A stretch of DNA of 14,504 nt from an uncultured Blautia sp. (GTDB taxonomy: Bacteria > Bacillota > Clostridia > Lachnospirales > Lachnospiraceae): assembly GCA_934358405.1 (NCBI GenBank), contig CAKRKL010000041.1:1-14504 (forward strand), read 5' to 3'. This document shows, in pieces, positions 1 through 7,976 of this stretch (position 1 is the first letter of the stretch; each line of letters opens with the position of its first letter). A program made the translations under genes and the position numbers. Below the pieces are notes generated by a model. It was not told the DNA's origin, did no database searches, and saw nothing but the letters and a program-made list of their open reading frames with translations.

Positions 1-46
1 TCCGTCTCCCTCTTTGCACTATGAAAAATAACTCACAAAATAACTG

Positions 47-141
47 GAGCGTGTCTGAAAATTTACTTCCGCTTTTTTAATTCTAGACAACAGAAGCTAT
101 TACGGTGGAAAAAGAACGGGAATGAATTTTCAAACACGCTC
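47..141. repeat. Imperfect long inverted repeat upstream of livH
   Basis: The outer arms GAGCGTGTCTGAAAATT (47-63) and AATTTTCAAACACGCTC (125-141) are reverse complements with one mismatch over 17 bases. The match continues inward with gaps: CTTCCGCTTTTTT near 67-79 faces AAAAAGAACGGGAA near 110-123, so each arm is roughly 34 bases around a core of about 30. The element ends 35 bases before the livH start. No flanking target duplication is evident. It could be a small mobile palindromic element (MITE- or REP-like), a long RNA hairpin between an upstream binding-protein gene and livH, or both. The repeat is seen directly; its nature is inference. Confidence 0.6.
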
Positions 142-175
142 ATGGAAAAAAGAAAATCCAGTTAAGAGGTGCACT

Positions 176-1060
176 ATGAGTTTTATATCCTATTTAAAAG
201 ATGGTATTAGCCTGGGCAGTATCTACGCTATTATTGCTCTGGGCTATACAATGGTATATGGTATTGCAAAAATGCTGAACTTTGCACATGGCGATGTTAT
301 TATGGTCGGTGCATTTGTAATTCTTACTGCAGTAACCAAAGCAAATATGTCTCCAATCCTGGCGATCATCCTTTCTGTTGTGATTTGTACCGCAGCAGGT
401 GTTATAATTGAAGCGGTTGCTTACAGACCACTTCGTAAAGCATCCTCCAATCTGGCAGTTCTGATTACTGCCATTGGTGTCAGTTATCTGCTTCAGAACC
501 TGGCACTTCTGATTTTTGGAGCAGATGCAAAGAGCTTTGTTCCGGTTATCAATGTTCCGTCTCTGGTACTTTTTGGCGGACAGCTTACTATTAAAGGTGT
601 TACCATTGTAACGATTCTGGCGTGTATCGTGATTATGGTCGGCCTTCAGCTTTTTGTAAAGAAAACCAAACCGGGACGTGCTATGCAGGCAGTTTCTGAG
701 GACCGTGATGCTGCACAGCTTATGGGAATCAATGTGAATGCAACGATTTCCCTTACCTTTGCAATCGGTTCCGGACTTGCTGCAATTGCGGGACTTCTGC
801 TTTGCTCTGCATATCCGACTTTAACTCCTTACACAGGAGCTATGCCTGGTATCAAGGCATTTGTTGCCGCCGTATTCGGTGGAATCGGATCCATTCCGGG
901 AGCCATGGTAGGAGGAATCCTTCTTGGCGTAATCGAGATTTTCAGTAAGGCATATATTTCTTCTCAGGTTGCAGATGCTATTGTGTTTGCAGTTCTGATC
1001 GTCGTGCTGCTTGTAAAACCATCTGGACTGTTCGGCAAGAACATTCAGGAGAAAGTGTGA
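176..1060 (+). CDS. livH: LivH-type branched-chain amino acid ABC transporter permease
   Basis: This is one of the two membrane subunits of the high-affinity leucine/isoleucine/valine importer; with LivM it forms the translocation channel. The 294-residue product is almost entirely hydrophobic with multiple membrane spans, has the family LNFAHGD segment at about 34-40, and carries the cytoplasmic coupling loop GRAMQAVSEDRDAAQLMGI at about 167-185 that contacts the ATPases. It ends with the family-typical KPSGLFGK. I chose ATG 176 because AAGAGGT lies at 164-170; the upstream in-frame ATG at 122 has no ribosome site and lies inside the inverted repeat. livM follows with its ribosome site overlapping this stop codon. 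Family identification is firm; the real substrate could be another amino acid or a short amide or urea, as LivH-family permeases vary. No promoter was recognised in the 175 bases ahead. Confidence 0.93.
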   Translation: MSFISYLKDGISLGSIYAIIALGYTMVYGIAKMLNFAHGDVIMVGAFVILTAVTKANMSPILAIILSVVICTAAGVIIEAVAYRPLRKASSNLAVLITAIGVSYLLQNLALLIFGADAKSFVPVINVPSLVLFGGQLTIKGVTIVTILACIVIMVGLQLFVKKTKPGRAMQAVSEDRDAAQLMGINVNATISLTFAIGSGLAAIAGLLLCSAYPTLTPYTGAMPGIKAFVAAVFGGIGSIPGAMVGGILLGVIEIFSKAYISSQVADAIVFAVLIVVLLVKPSGLFGKNIQEKV

Positions 1061-1070
1061 GGTGGCCGAT

Positions 1071-2144
1071 ATGAAAAAGACTATGAACAAAACAACAAAA
1101 AACAACTTAATTACATATGGCATGGTAATTGCTATTTTTGTGGTGGTACAGATTCTTTCCTCCACCGGAAATCTTTCCAGATTGCTGACGGGACTTCTGG
1201 TTCCTATTTGTGTGTACACCATCGCTTCTCTTTCCCTGAATCTTGTAGTTGGTTATTCAGGAGAACTGAGCCTTGGACACGCCGGCTTTATGTGTGTTGG
1301 AGCATACTCCAGTGCCTTGTTTTCCCATATTACCAGTGATGTACTTCCGTCTGTTCCCAGATTGATCCTTGCATTGGTTGTGGGAGCAGCTGTTGCAGCC
1401 ATTTTCGGTGTACTCATCGGTATTCCGGTACTGAGACTTCGCGGCGACTACCTGGCAATTGTAACTCTGGCATTTGGTGAAATTATCAAAAACCTGATCA
1501 ATATTCTGTATGTTGGTGTGGATGAAAATGGCCTTCATATTGCTACAAGCGCAGCAAATCTTCATCTGGAGGCAGGAGGAAAACAGATTATCAAGGGAGC
1601 CCTTGGCGTTTCCGGGACTGCAACCCTTTATAAAGATATTAAAAATTATTTCTTTTTAATCGGTGTAATTCTGATTCTGCTTGTACTTTTTATAATTCAG
1701 AATCTGGTAAATTCCAGAAGCGGACGTGCCATTACCTCAACCCGTGATAACCGTATTGCAGCTGAGTCTATCGGCATCAACGTAACCAGAAATAAATTGC
1801 TTGCATTTACTGTTTCTGCTGCAATTGCAGGTGTGGCCGGCGTACTTTATGCGCACAATCTTTCCATGCTGAAGGTTTCCATTTTTGATTACAATATGTC
1901 TATTACAATACTTGTATATGTAATTCTTGGCGGAATGGGAAATCTTCGCGGAAGTATTCTTGCTACTATTGTGCTTTACGCACTTCCTGAGCTGCTTCGT
2001 GGATTCTCCACATACCGTATGCTGATTTATGCCATCGTTATGATCGCAATGATGCTCTTCAACTGGGCTCCTGCTGCCAGAGATTTCAGAAGCCGTATTG
2101 CTGAGAAAATCAAAAATCATGGGAAAGAAAAGGAGGCGGCTTAA
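1071..2144 (+). CDS. livM: LivM-type branched-chain amino acid ABC transporter permease
   Basis: This is the second permease of the LivHMGF importer, predicted to pair with LivH in the cytoplasmic membrane. The 357-residue product begins with a short Lys/Asn-rich cytoplasmic tail, followed by multiple hydrophobic spans. It shows the family signatures GYSGELSLGHAGF at about 61-73 and RGDYLAIVTLAFGEI at about 124-138, and the coupling loop GRAITSTRDNRIAAESIGI at about 218-236. The C-terminus is a basic tail. ATG 1071 is preferred over GTG 1062 because GAGGTG at 1059-1064 is spaced six bases from it. That site overlaps the livH stop, so translation is probably coupled. livG begins two bases after the stop, and its ribosome site lies inside the end of livM. 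Confidence 0.93.
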   Translation: MKKTMNKTTKNNLITYGMVIAIFVVVQILSSTGNLSRLLTGLLVPICVYTIASLSLNLVVGYSGELSLGHAGFMCVGAYSSALFSHITSDVLPSVPRLILALVVGAAVAAIFGVLIGIPVLRLRGDYLAIVTLAFGEIIKNLINILYVGVDENGLHIATSAANLHLEAGGKQIIKGALGVSGTATLYKDIKNYFFLIGVILILLVLFIIQNLVNSRSGRAITSTRDNRIAAESIGINVTRNKLLAFTVSAAIAGVAGVLYAHNLSMLKVSIFDYNMSITILVYVILGGMGNLRGSILATIVLYALPELLRGFSTYRMLIYAIVMIAMMLFNWAPAARDFRSRIAEKIKNHGKEKEAA

Positions 2145-2146
2145 TT

Positions 2147-2905
2147 ATGGCAATGTTAGAGGTAAATAACCTTTCCATTCAGTTTGGCGGTCTTCATGCC
2201 GTTGATAATTTTCACATGAAAATTGAAAAAGGTGAGCTGTATGGACTGATCGGACCAAACGGAGCAGGAAAAACCACTGTATTCAATCTTCTTACAGGTG
2301 TGTACAAACCCAATGAAGGAATTATCAAGCTGGACGGACAGGATATTACAGGAAAAAGCATTATTGACATCAACAAAGCAGGAATTGCCCGTACCTTCCA
2401 GAATATCCGTCTTTTTAAGGATATGACAGTTTTGGACAATGTTAAGGCAGGTCTGCATAACCGTCATAAATATTCCACATTGACAGGAATTTTAAGACTT
2501 CCGAAATATTTCAAGGTGGAAAAAGAAATGAATGAGCGTGCGATGGAGATTCTCAAGGTGTTCAATTTGGATAAAGAAGCGGAGCTTCTTGCCGGAAACC
2601 TTCCCTATGGCAAACAGCGTAAGCTGGAGATTGCCAGAGCGCTTGCCACAGAGCCGAAGCTCCTTCTTTTGGATGAGCCTGCTGCGGGTATGAATCCAAA
2701 TGAGACACAGGAGCTTATGGATACCATTCGTTTTGTAAGAGATCATTTTAATATGACAATCCTGCTCATCGAGCATGATATGAAGCTGGTTGGCGGTATC
2801 TGTGAGGAACTGACCGTATTAAACTTCGGACAGGTTCTCTGCCAGGGAGAAACTGCCAAGGTTCTTAAAGATCCGACCGTTGTTACTGCATATCTTGGCG
2901 AATAA
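2147..2905 (+). CDS. livG: LivG-type ABC transporter ATP-binding protein
   Basis: This is an ATPase subunit that powers the LivHM permease on the cytoplasmic face. In the 252-residue product the Walker A GPNGAGKT is at 36-43, the Q-loop glutamine at about 85, Walker B KLLLLDEP at 171-178, and the switch histidine in IEHDM at 210. The ABC signature is LPYGKQRKLEIARA (about 152-165) instead of LSGGQ. This divergent form is normal for LivG proteins and distinguishes it from LivF. AGGAGG at 2131-2136 sets ATG 2147; an in-frame ATG six bases later is too far from it. The gene sits between livM and livF in one operon, and its first five residues (MAMLE) are shared with LivF, consistent with paralogy. 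Confidence 0.94.
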   Translation: MAMLEVNNLSIQFGGLHAVDNFHMKIEKGELYGLIGPNGAGKTTVFNLLTGVYKPNEGIIKLDGQDITGKSIIDINKAGIARTFQNIRLFKDMTVLDNVKAGLHNRHKYSTLTGILRLPKYFKVEKEMNERAMEILKVFNLDKEAELLAGNLPYGKQRKLEIARALATEPKLLLLDEPAAGMNPNETQELMDTIRFVRDHFNMTILLIEHDMKLVGGICEELTVLNFGQVLCQGETAKVLKDPTVVTAYLGE

Positions 2906-2919
2906 GGAGGAAATAGGAA

Positions 2920-3630
2920 ATGGCAATGTTGGAAGTAAAGGACTTACACGTATATTACGGTGTAATTCAGGCTTTAAAGGGGATTTCCTTTGAGGTAAAC
3001 CAGGGTGAGGTTATCGCTCTGATCGGTGCCAATGGTGCAGGCAAAACCACCACACTGCAGACTCTTACCGGACTTCTGTCTGCGAAGGAGGGTTCTGTAA
3101 CTTTTGAAGGAAAGGATATTACCAGAACTCCGGCACACAAGATTGTTGAGATGGGAATTGCACATGTTCCGGAAGGACGCCGTGTATTTGCAGATCTGAG
3201 TGTTTATGAAAACCTGATCATGGGAGCTTATACAAGAAAGGATAAGGCAGAAATCCAGGAAAGCCTTGCAGGTGTATATAAGCGTTTTCCAAGACTGGAG
3301 GAACGTAAGGGACAGCGTGCAGGTACTCTTTCAGGTGGAGAGCAGCAGATGCTTGCCATGGGACGTGCTCTTATGAGTAAGCCCAGATTGATTGTAATGG
3401 ATGAGCCGTCTATGGGACTTTCTCCGATTTTTGTAAATGAAATTTTTGATATTATACGTGTTGTAAGCGAAGGCGGTACTACTGTACTTCTGGTAGAACA
3501 GAATGCGAAAAAAGCACTGTCTATTGCAGACCGTGCCTATGTTCTTGAAACCGGGAAAATCACTATGAGCGGAAAAGCAAGTGATTTGCTTAATGATGAG
3601 GCCGTACAGAAGGCTTATCTTGGAGAATAA
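2920..3630 (+). CDS. livF: LivF-type ABC transporter ATP-binding protein
   Basis: This is the second ATPase of the branched-chain amino acid importer, expected to form a heterodimer with LivG. In its 236 residues, Walker A GANGAGKT is at 36-43, the family motif HVPEGRRVF at about 82-90, canonical signature LSGGEQQMLAMGRAL at 137-151, and Walker B RLIVMDEP at 156-163. The switch-region residue is glutamine (LVEQNA, Gln194) rather than histidine, which is characteristic of LivF. AAGGAGG at 2904-2910, overlapping the livG stop, sets ATG 2920. No terminator follows, so the kinase-like gene 21 bases downstream is probably on the same transcript. Confidence 0.94.
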   Translation: MAMLEVKDLHVYYGVIQALKGISFEVNQGEVIALIGANGAGKTTTLQTLTGLLSAKEGSVTFEGKDITRTPAHKIVEMGIAHVPEGRRVFADLSVYENLIMGAYTRKDKAEIQESLAGVYKRFPRLEERKGQRAGTLSGGEQQMLAMGRALMSKPRLIVMDEPSMGLSPIFVNEIFDIIRVVSEGGTTVLLVEQNAKKALSIADRAYVLETGKITMSGKASDLLNDEAVQKAYLGE

Positions 3631-3651
3631 GGCTAGATAAGGAGGAAAATT

Positions 3652-4275
3652 ATGGACAATTTCGTAATTACTATTGCAAGACAGTACGGAAGCGGTGGAC
3701 GCACAATTGGTGAAATGCTTGCAAAGAAATTAGGGATTGGATATTACGACAAAGACATTATCCGCATGGCATCTGAGGACAGCGGAATTCATGAAACTCT
3801 TTTTGGAAGAGTAGATGAGTATTCCAGCGCAAAACGTCCCCTTTTTGGGAAAAAAGGAATTTACAGCGGAGATTTGATTCCACCTCAAAGCAAAGATTTT
3901 ACCTCTGATGAGAATCTGTTCAATTATCAGGCAAAGATTATCCGTGAGCTGGCTGAGAAGGAATCCTGTGTGATCATCGGAAGATGTTCCAATTATATTC
4001 TGAAGGATTATCCAAATGTGCTTCGTGTGTTCATTCATGCCGGCTGGGACTTCCGCATGGAAAAAGCAGCTGAGAAGTTGAGTATGGGAACCAGGGAAAT
4101 CGAGAAGTTTCTTCAGAAGGATGATAAACGCAAGGATGAATACTACCGCAGATTTACAGGCGAGGAGTGGAAGGATGCCACCCAGTATGATCTGTGTCTG
4201 GATAGCAGCAAGCTTGGATATGAGAAATGTATCGAGGAAATCCAGTGCCAGCTGAACATGCTGAAACAAAGATAA
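3652..4275 (+). CDS. Cytidylate-kinase-like family protein
   Basis: The 207-residue product belongs to the cytidylate-kinase-like group (AAA/P-loop NMP kinase fold), small proteins common in anaerobic Firmicutes whose substrate is not established. The N-terminal ARQYGSGGRTIG (about 9-20) sits where a P-loop would be but has Arg where a true kinase has Lys. YYDKDII follows at 31-37, then GRCSNYIL at 110-117. A lid-like stretch, DDKRKDEYYRRFTG at about 157-170, precedes YDLCLDSSKLG near 179-189, which resembles the C-terminal region of CMP kinases. AAGGAGG at 3639-3645 fixes the start. It is the last gene of the liv operon before a terminator. The housekeeping cytidylate kinase is usually elsewhere, so this should not be labelled cmk. 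A nucleotide-binding regulatory or modifying role is possible but not shown. Confidence 0.85.
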   Translation: MDNFVITIARQYGSGGRTIGEMLAKKLGIGYYDKDIIRMASEDSGIHETLFGRVDEYSSAKRPLFGKKGIYSGDLIPPQSKDFTSDENLFNYQAKIIRELAEKESCVIIGRCSNYILKDYPNVLRVFIHAGWDFRMEKAAEKLSMGTREIEKFLQKDDKRKDEYYRRFTGEEWKDATQYDLCLDSSKLGYEKCIEEIQCQLNMLKQR

Positions 4276-4306
4276 AATTTTTATCCGGAATGTGCTGAAA
4301 ACATAC

Positions 4307-4343
4307 AAGCATCGGCTTTTTGAAAAAATTGCCGGTGCTTTTT
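4307..4343 (+). terminator. Intrinsic terminator of the liv operon
   Basis: AAGCATCGGC (4307-4316) pairs with GCCGGTGCTT (4331-4340) with one G-T wobble. The loop contains TTTTT and AAAAA, which extend the stem. The 3' arm runs into TTTTT (4339-4343). It lies about 30 bases after the kinase-like stop codon and before the deacetylase gene. Confidence 0.85.
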
Positions 4344-4407
4344 GCATTCTATCCGGAGTATGAATGACATATATTATCTGGAAAGACAGATGTCAGGCGG
4401 CGAGGGG

Positions 4408-5100
4408 ATGAAAAAGAAAAAAGGGCATCTGGTGATACTTGCGCAAGTGTTGATTTTAATGTTTTTGTGCATGAGACAGGGTATAGTAAAGGAAAAACAG
4501 GAAGAAAATACGGTAAATACTGCACTGACAAAGACAGCTGTAGAAAAGAAAAAAGCGGCACTTACCTTTGACGACGGGCCTAATAGTAAATATACACCTC
4601 TGCTTCTGAAAGGACTAAAAGAAAGAGGCGTTCATGCCACTTTTTTTCTTCTTGGAAAAAATATTGAGGGAAGAGAAGAACTGGTCAGACAAATGCAGAC
4701 AGAAGGGCATTTGATAGGAAATCATACGTATAGCCATGTGGAACTGAATAAAATTACAAAGGAGGCAGCTCAAAAGGAAATTGAAGCTACCAACCAGGAA
4801 ATTTATGATATCACAGGGCAGTATCCGGCCTGGCTTCGTCCTCCCTATGGAGAATGGCAGAAAAATCTGGATTTCTATGTGACCATGTTTCCTGTGCTTT
4901 GGGATATTGATACCTTGGACTGGAAAAGTCAGAATGTAAATGAAATTCTGCAGATTGTGGAATCCGAAATCCAGGATGGAGCTGTAATTCTGATGCATGA
5001 TGCATATCAAACCTCTGTAGATGCAGCTCTTCAGATTGCAGATATGCTGGTGGAAATGGGATATGAGCTTGTAACTGTGGATAAGCTGGTATTGCCGTAA
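4408..5100 (+). CDS. Membrane-anchored polysaccharide deacetylase (NodB domain)
   Basis: This is a carbohydrate esterase family 4 enzyme: a metal-dependent hydrolase removing N- or O-acetyl groups from peptidoglycan, chitin oligomers or xylan, acting outside the membrane. All five NodB motifs are visible in the 230-residue product: TFDDGP (53-58, catalytic base and metal Asp), HTYSH (106-110, metal histidines), RPPYG (144-148), DTLDW (168-172) and ILMHD (194-198, catalytic His). The N-terminus, MKKKK followed by hydrophobic VILAQVLILMFLCM, is a signal anchor; a short linker leads to the catalytic domain. ATG 4408 was chosen because AGGCGG at 4395-4400 is seven bases upstream and the Lys-rich signal begins there. 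In-frame ATGs at 4390 and 4360 have weaker sites. Peptidoglycan deacetylation is the likeliest role, giving lysozyme resistance, but the substrate cannot be read from sequence. Confidence 0.9.
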   Translation: MKKKKGHLVILAQVLILMFLCMRQGIVKEKQEENTVNTALTKTAVEKKKAALTFDDGPNSKYTPLLLKGLKERGVHATFFLLGKNIEGREELVRQMQTEGHLIGNHTYSHVELNKITKEAAQKEIEATNQEIYDITGQYPAWLRPPYGEWQKNLDFYVTMFPVLWDIDTLDWKSQNVNEILQIVESEIQDGAVILMHDAYQTSVDAALQIADMLVEMGYELVTVDKLVLP

Positions 5101-5129
5101 GAAAGACCTGCAAATACAGATAAAAAGAT

Positions 5130-5158
5130 TTGCTTAAAGGATAAAGATGGATTATAAT
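5130..5158 (+). promoter_or_regulatory. Predicted sigma-A promoter of rarA
   Basis: TTGCTT (5130-5135) and a perfect TATAAT (5153-5158) are separated by 17 bases. The start point would fall near 5165, giving a leader of about 35 bases before rarA ATG 5200. This makes rarA independently transcribed from the deacetylase upstream. Confidence 0.75.
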
Positions 5159-5199
5159 TAGAACAAATGTGCGATACACTTAGAAAATGGAGAAAATAC

Positions 5200-6522
5200 A
5201 TGGATTTATTTGAATATGCAAAATCTAAAACGATGGAGAATGAATCCCCATTGGCTTCCAGGCTTCGTCCAACCAGGCTCGAGGAGGTGGTAGGGCAGCA
5301 GCATATCGTTGGAAAGGATAAGCTGCTTTATCGAGCGATTAAGGCAGATAAGCTAACCTCTGTTATTTTTTATGGACCACCTGGAACCGGAAAGACTACT
5401 CTTGCCAAGGTAATTGCCAATACCACAAGCGCAGATTTTACCCAGATCAATGCAACAGTAGCCGGAAAGAAGGACATGGAAGAGGTAGTGAAGCAGGCGC
5501 AGAATGCCCTTGGAATGTATGGAAGAAAGACAATCCTCTTTATTGATGAGATTCATCGCTTTAACAAAGGACAGCAGGATTATCTTCTGCCTTTTGTGGA
5601 GGATGGTACGATTATTCTGATTGGTGCCACTACAGAGAATCCTTATTTTGAAGTAAATGGTGCTCTTTTATCCAGATCTATTGTATTTGAATTAAAAGCA
5701 CTTGAAATCCCGGAAATTAAGGAGCTGCTTCTGCGCGCTGTGAATGATAAAGAGAAGGGCATGGGAAGCTACGGTGCAATTTTGGAAGAGGATGCCCTTG
5801 ATTTTCTTGCAGATATGGCAGGTGGAGACGCCAGAAGTGCTTTAAATGCTATTGAACTGGGAATACTGACTACGCCAAGAGCTTCTGACGGGAAGATACA
5901 TATTACGCTGGATGTGGCTTCTGAGTGCATTCAGAAGCGTGTGGTGCGTTACGATAAGAATGGGGATAATCATTACGACATTATTTCTGCATTTATTAAA
6001 AGCATGCGAGGATCTGATCCGGATGCAGCTGTGTACTATCTTGCGAAGATGCTGTACGCAGGAGAGGACGTGAAGTTCATAGCAAGGCGTATTATGATTC
6101 TTGCAGCAGAGGATATCGGAAACGCAGATCCACAGGCTCTTGTAGTGGCAACGGCAGCTGCACAGGCTGTGGAGCGTGTGGGAATGCCGGAATCCCAGAT
6201 TATTTTATCCCAGGCTGTTTCTTATATGGCATGTGCTCCTAAGAGCAATGCTGCCGTAAATGCCATTTTTGCAGCTATGGATAGTGTAAGGCATACGAAG
6301 ACTACAGTTCCGGTACATCTTCAGGATTCTCATTATGGCGGTCATGAGAAGCTGGGACATGGAATTGGCTATAAGTATGCACATGACTATCCGAATCATT
6401 ATGTGGAGCAGCAGTATCTTCCGGATGAAATTAAGAATGAGAAATTCTATGAATTGTCTGACATGGGTTATGAGAAAAAATTAAAAGAGCATATGGAATT
6501 TATATGGGGAAACAAAAAATAG
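5200..6522 (+). CDS. rarA: Replication-associated recombination protein A (RarA/MgsA AAA+ ATPase)
   Basis: RarA is a DNA-dependent AAA+ ATPase related to clamp-loader subunits and eukaryotic WRNIP1. It acts at stalled replication forks and single-stranded DNA ends and influences recombination. In the 440-residue product, Walker A GPPGTGKT is at about 59-66, Walker B ILFIDEIHRF at 112-121, sensor-1 GATTENP at 142-148, and the Ser-Arg arginine finger at 158-159. The C-terminal tetramerisation and clamp-loader-like region follows, including HYVEQQYLP near the end. The length fits the family. ATG 5200 is preferred: GGAG at 5189-5192 is seven bases upstream and the protein then begins MDLFEYAK, as relatives do. 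The upstream ATG at 5167 would sit almost at the predicted transcript start. The gene converges on the DUF4364 gene, with only six bases between stop codons. Confidence 0.95.
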   Translation: MDLFEYAKSKTMENESPLASRLRPTRLEEVVGQQHIVGKDKLLYRAIKADKLTSVIFYGPPGTGKTTLAKVIANTTSADFTQINATVAGKKDMEEVVKQAQNALGMYGRKTILFIDEIHRFNKGQQDYLLPFVEDGTIILIGATTENPYFEVNGALLSRSIVFELKALEIPEIKELLLRAVNDKEKGMGSYGAILEEDALDFLADMAGGDARSALNAIELGILTTPRASDGKIHITLDVASECIQKRVVRYDKNGDNHYDIISAFIKSMRGSDPDAAVYYLAKMLYAGEDVKFIARRIMILAAEDIGNADPQALVVATAAAQAVERVGMPESQIILSQAVSYMACAPKSNAAVNAIFAAMDSVRHTKTTVPVHLQDSHYGGHEKLGHGIGYKYAHDYPNHYVEQQYLPDEIKNEKFYELSDMGYEKKLKEHMEFIWGNKK

Positions 6523-6543
6523 AGGGGCTTATAATAGCCCCTC
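6522..6543. terminator. Shared hairpin terminator between convergent genes
   Basis: GAGGGGCT (6522-6529) and AGCCCCTC (6536-6543) form a perfect 8-bp stem with loop TATAAT. Read on the minus strand it is followed by TATTTTTTG, a good T-tract, so it best terminates the DUF4364 operon. On the plus strand the tail is CATTATTTT, a weaker terminator for rarA. The hairpin overlaps the final codons of the minus-strand gene and the last base of the rarA stop codon. Confidence 0.75.
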
Positions 6544-7041
6544 CATTATTTTGGCGTAAATTTCTTCATATTTCTTTGGCCACTGTGTGCACATTGCTTT
6601 AGCTGCTGTAAGCGATGGTGCAGCAAGAGAAAGATCAATTACGGAAGCACCTTTTTGCAAAAGCTGTAAATGAACTACATATTCTCCTTGATTATTAATG
6701 TAGTAATCAGCGGGTGCCTTAATCTGATTCTTGGCAGCAGCGCCTCTGGCTGCTAAGTACTGTAATACTTCAGTGCGAATATCAGAAGAAATATCATTCT
6801 CGAAATAGGTAAGTGTATTTTTGCCATCTTCGGTAAGATAGTAATAGGAGGTATTGGAAATGGTGCGCTTCTCAATCAGTTCGGTCTCCTCAAGCTCAGA
6901 AAGAGCCTGCTGTAAATGGAAATAATTGGTATATTCCCGTTCAAGGATAAATTCGGAAATTTCAGAGTTGGTAATAGGAGACGATGAATTTCGAAGCATA
7001 TATAAAATGATCAGTTTGTAAACAGTAAATGGTGTTGACAT
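6529..7041 (-). CDS. DUF4364 family winged-helix protein
   Basis: The 170-residue product matches the DUF4364 family of Clostridia, which has no assigned function. The first ~75 residues look like a winged helix-turn-helix: a helix-rich start (MSTPFTVYKLIILYMLRN), ITNSEISEFILE, a recognition-helix-like YFHLQQALSELEETELIEKR, and a wing with TSYYYLTEDGKNTL. The C-terminal half (about 110-170) is a mixed alpha/beta region with no motif I recognise. ATG 7041 is chosen over upstream in-frame starts because AAAGGAGT at 7049-7056 is eight bases away and the upstream extension only repeats coding DNA of the neighbouring gene. It lies two bases after the radical SAM stop codon, so the two are co-translated. 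It may be a transcription regulator, by fold only. Confidence 0.85.
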   Translation of the reverse strand: MSTPFTVYKLIILYMLRNSSSPITNSEISEFILEREYTNYFHLQQALSELEETELIEKRTISNTSYYYLTEDGKNTLTYFENDISSDIRTEVLQYLAARGAAAKNQIKAPADYYINNQGEYVVHLQLLQKGASVIDLSLAAPSLTAAKAMCTQWPKKYEEIYAKIMEGLL

Positions 7042-7043
7042 TT

Positions 7044-7976
7044 TCAAAACTCCTTTCTGGCTTTTCCCTGGAAACTCTGTCTTTCCTTCAGACGATGGTG
7101 AAGAAGATTGAGAACTTCCCTTTTGTGACTTGCCCATAACGGGGCAAGGAGCAGCTCCTTTGGCCCATCTCCTGTAACCCTGTGGATTACAATGGAAGGT
7201 GTCAGATGCTCCAGACAATCGGCAACAAGATCGATATATTCGTCACGCTCCAACACATTAAATTTTCCCGCAAGATAATCATATGCAAGATCAGTACCCT
7301 TAAGAACATGAAGCAGCTGCAGTTTAATCCCCTGAATATCGTGAGCACTTATATAGTCCATAGTAGCCAGAATATCTTCTCTGCTTTCGCCGGGAAGACC
7401 AAGAATGGTGTGTACTACAACTTCAATTCCTGATTGGCGGAGACGAAAAAGTGCATCTTCAAAGCAGGAGAGGTGATAGCCTCTGCGGATGTAGGCTGCA
7501 GTGGTCTCATGAATTGTCTGAAGTCCAAGCTCTATCCAGACTGGCTTTATTTTATTCAGGCGAGAGAGAAGCGTGATCACATCATCGCCCAGACAGTCAG
7601 GCCTGGTACCAATGGAAAGTGCAACAATCCCGGGATGGGAAATCGCTTCCTGAAAAATCTGTTCCAGATAAGATACAGGGGCATAGGTGTTAGTATATGC
7701 CTGAAAATAAGCAATATATTTTTGAATGGGGCGTTTGGCAGATAAAACAGCAATCTGGCTGTCAATCTGCCGGGTTATGGAAAGGGTGGGACTTGCGGCA
7801 AAATCACCGCTTCCGCCCTCACTGCAAAAAATACAGCCGCCATATCCGATCGTGCCATCACGGTTGGGGCAGCTCATGCCTCCATTGAGAGTAACCTTGT
7901 AAACCTTTTCCCCAAATCGTTCTTTTAACATATAATCAAGAGAATGATAGGGCTTGCCGTTCCAGTTTTTCATCAT
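7044..7976 (-). CDS. TIGR01212 family radical SAM protein (YhcC/YtqA-like)
   Basis: The 310-residue product is a radical S-adenosylmethionine enzyme of the YhcC/YtqA family, related to the Elp3-type radical SAM fold. Its physiological reaction is not established. The 4Fe-4S motif is spaced C-x11-C-x2-C (Cys36, Cys48, Cys51) within CPNRDGTIGYGGCIFC, the family hallmark. Further family features are SIGTRPDCL at about 121-129, WIELGLQTIHE at about 146-156, and VVVHTILGLPGE at about 184-195, which are strands of the partial TIM barrel. The start overlaps the stop codon of the YesL-like gene as ATGA; a second ATG follows immediately (7973). No strong ribosome site precedes it, suggesting translational coupling. 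A SAM-dependent RNA- or cofactor-modifying role is plausible by kinship only. Confidence 0.9.
   Translation of the reverse strand: MMKNWNGKPYHSLDYMLKERFGEKVYKVTLNGGMSCPNRDGTIGYGGCIFCSEGGSGDFAASPTLSITRQIDSQIAVLSAKRPIQKYIAYFQAYTNTYAPVSYLEQIFQEAISHPGIVALSIGTRPDCLGDDVITLLSRLNKIKPVWIELGLQTIHETTAAYIRRGYHLSCFEDALFRLRQSGIEVVVHTILGLPGESREDILATMDYISAHDIQGIKLQLLHVLKGTDLAYDYLAGKFNVLERDEYIDLVADCLEHLTPSIVIHRVTGDGPKELLLAPLWASHKREVLNLLHHRLKERQSFQGKARKEF

Noticed and set aside
14..42. Possible promoter TTGCAC for the liv operon
   Set aside because: No acceptable -10 lies 16-18 bases downstream (AAAATA). The operon may be read from upstream of the window.
122..175. Upstream start for livH adding 18 residues
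   Set aside because: No ribosome site precedes ATG 122, it lies inside the inverted repeat, and the added residues are unlike LivH N-termini; AAGAGGT supports ATG 176.
4271..4285. Palindrome GATAAAATTTTTATC at the end of the kinase-like gene
   Set aside because: Pure AT core overlapping the stop codon, with a clear terminator 22 bases downstream; it probably has no separate role.
7182..7888. Plus-strand open frames opposite the radical SAM gene
   Set aside because: They lie fully antisense to a well-supported gene, lack ribosome sites and resemble no family.
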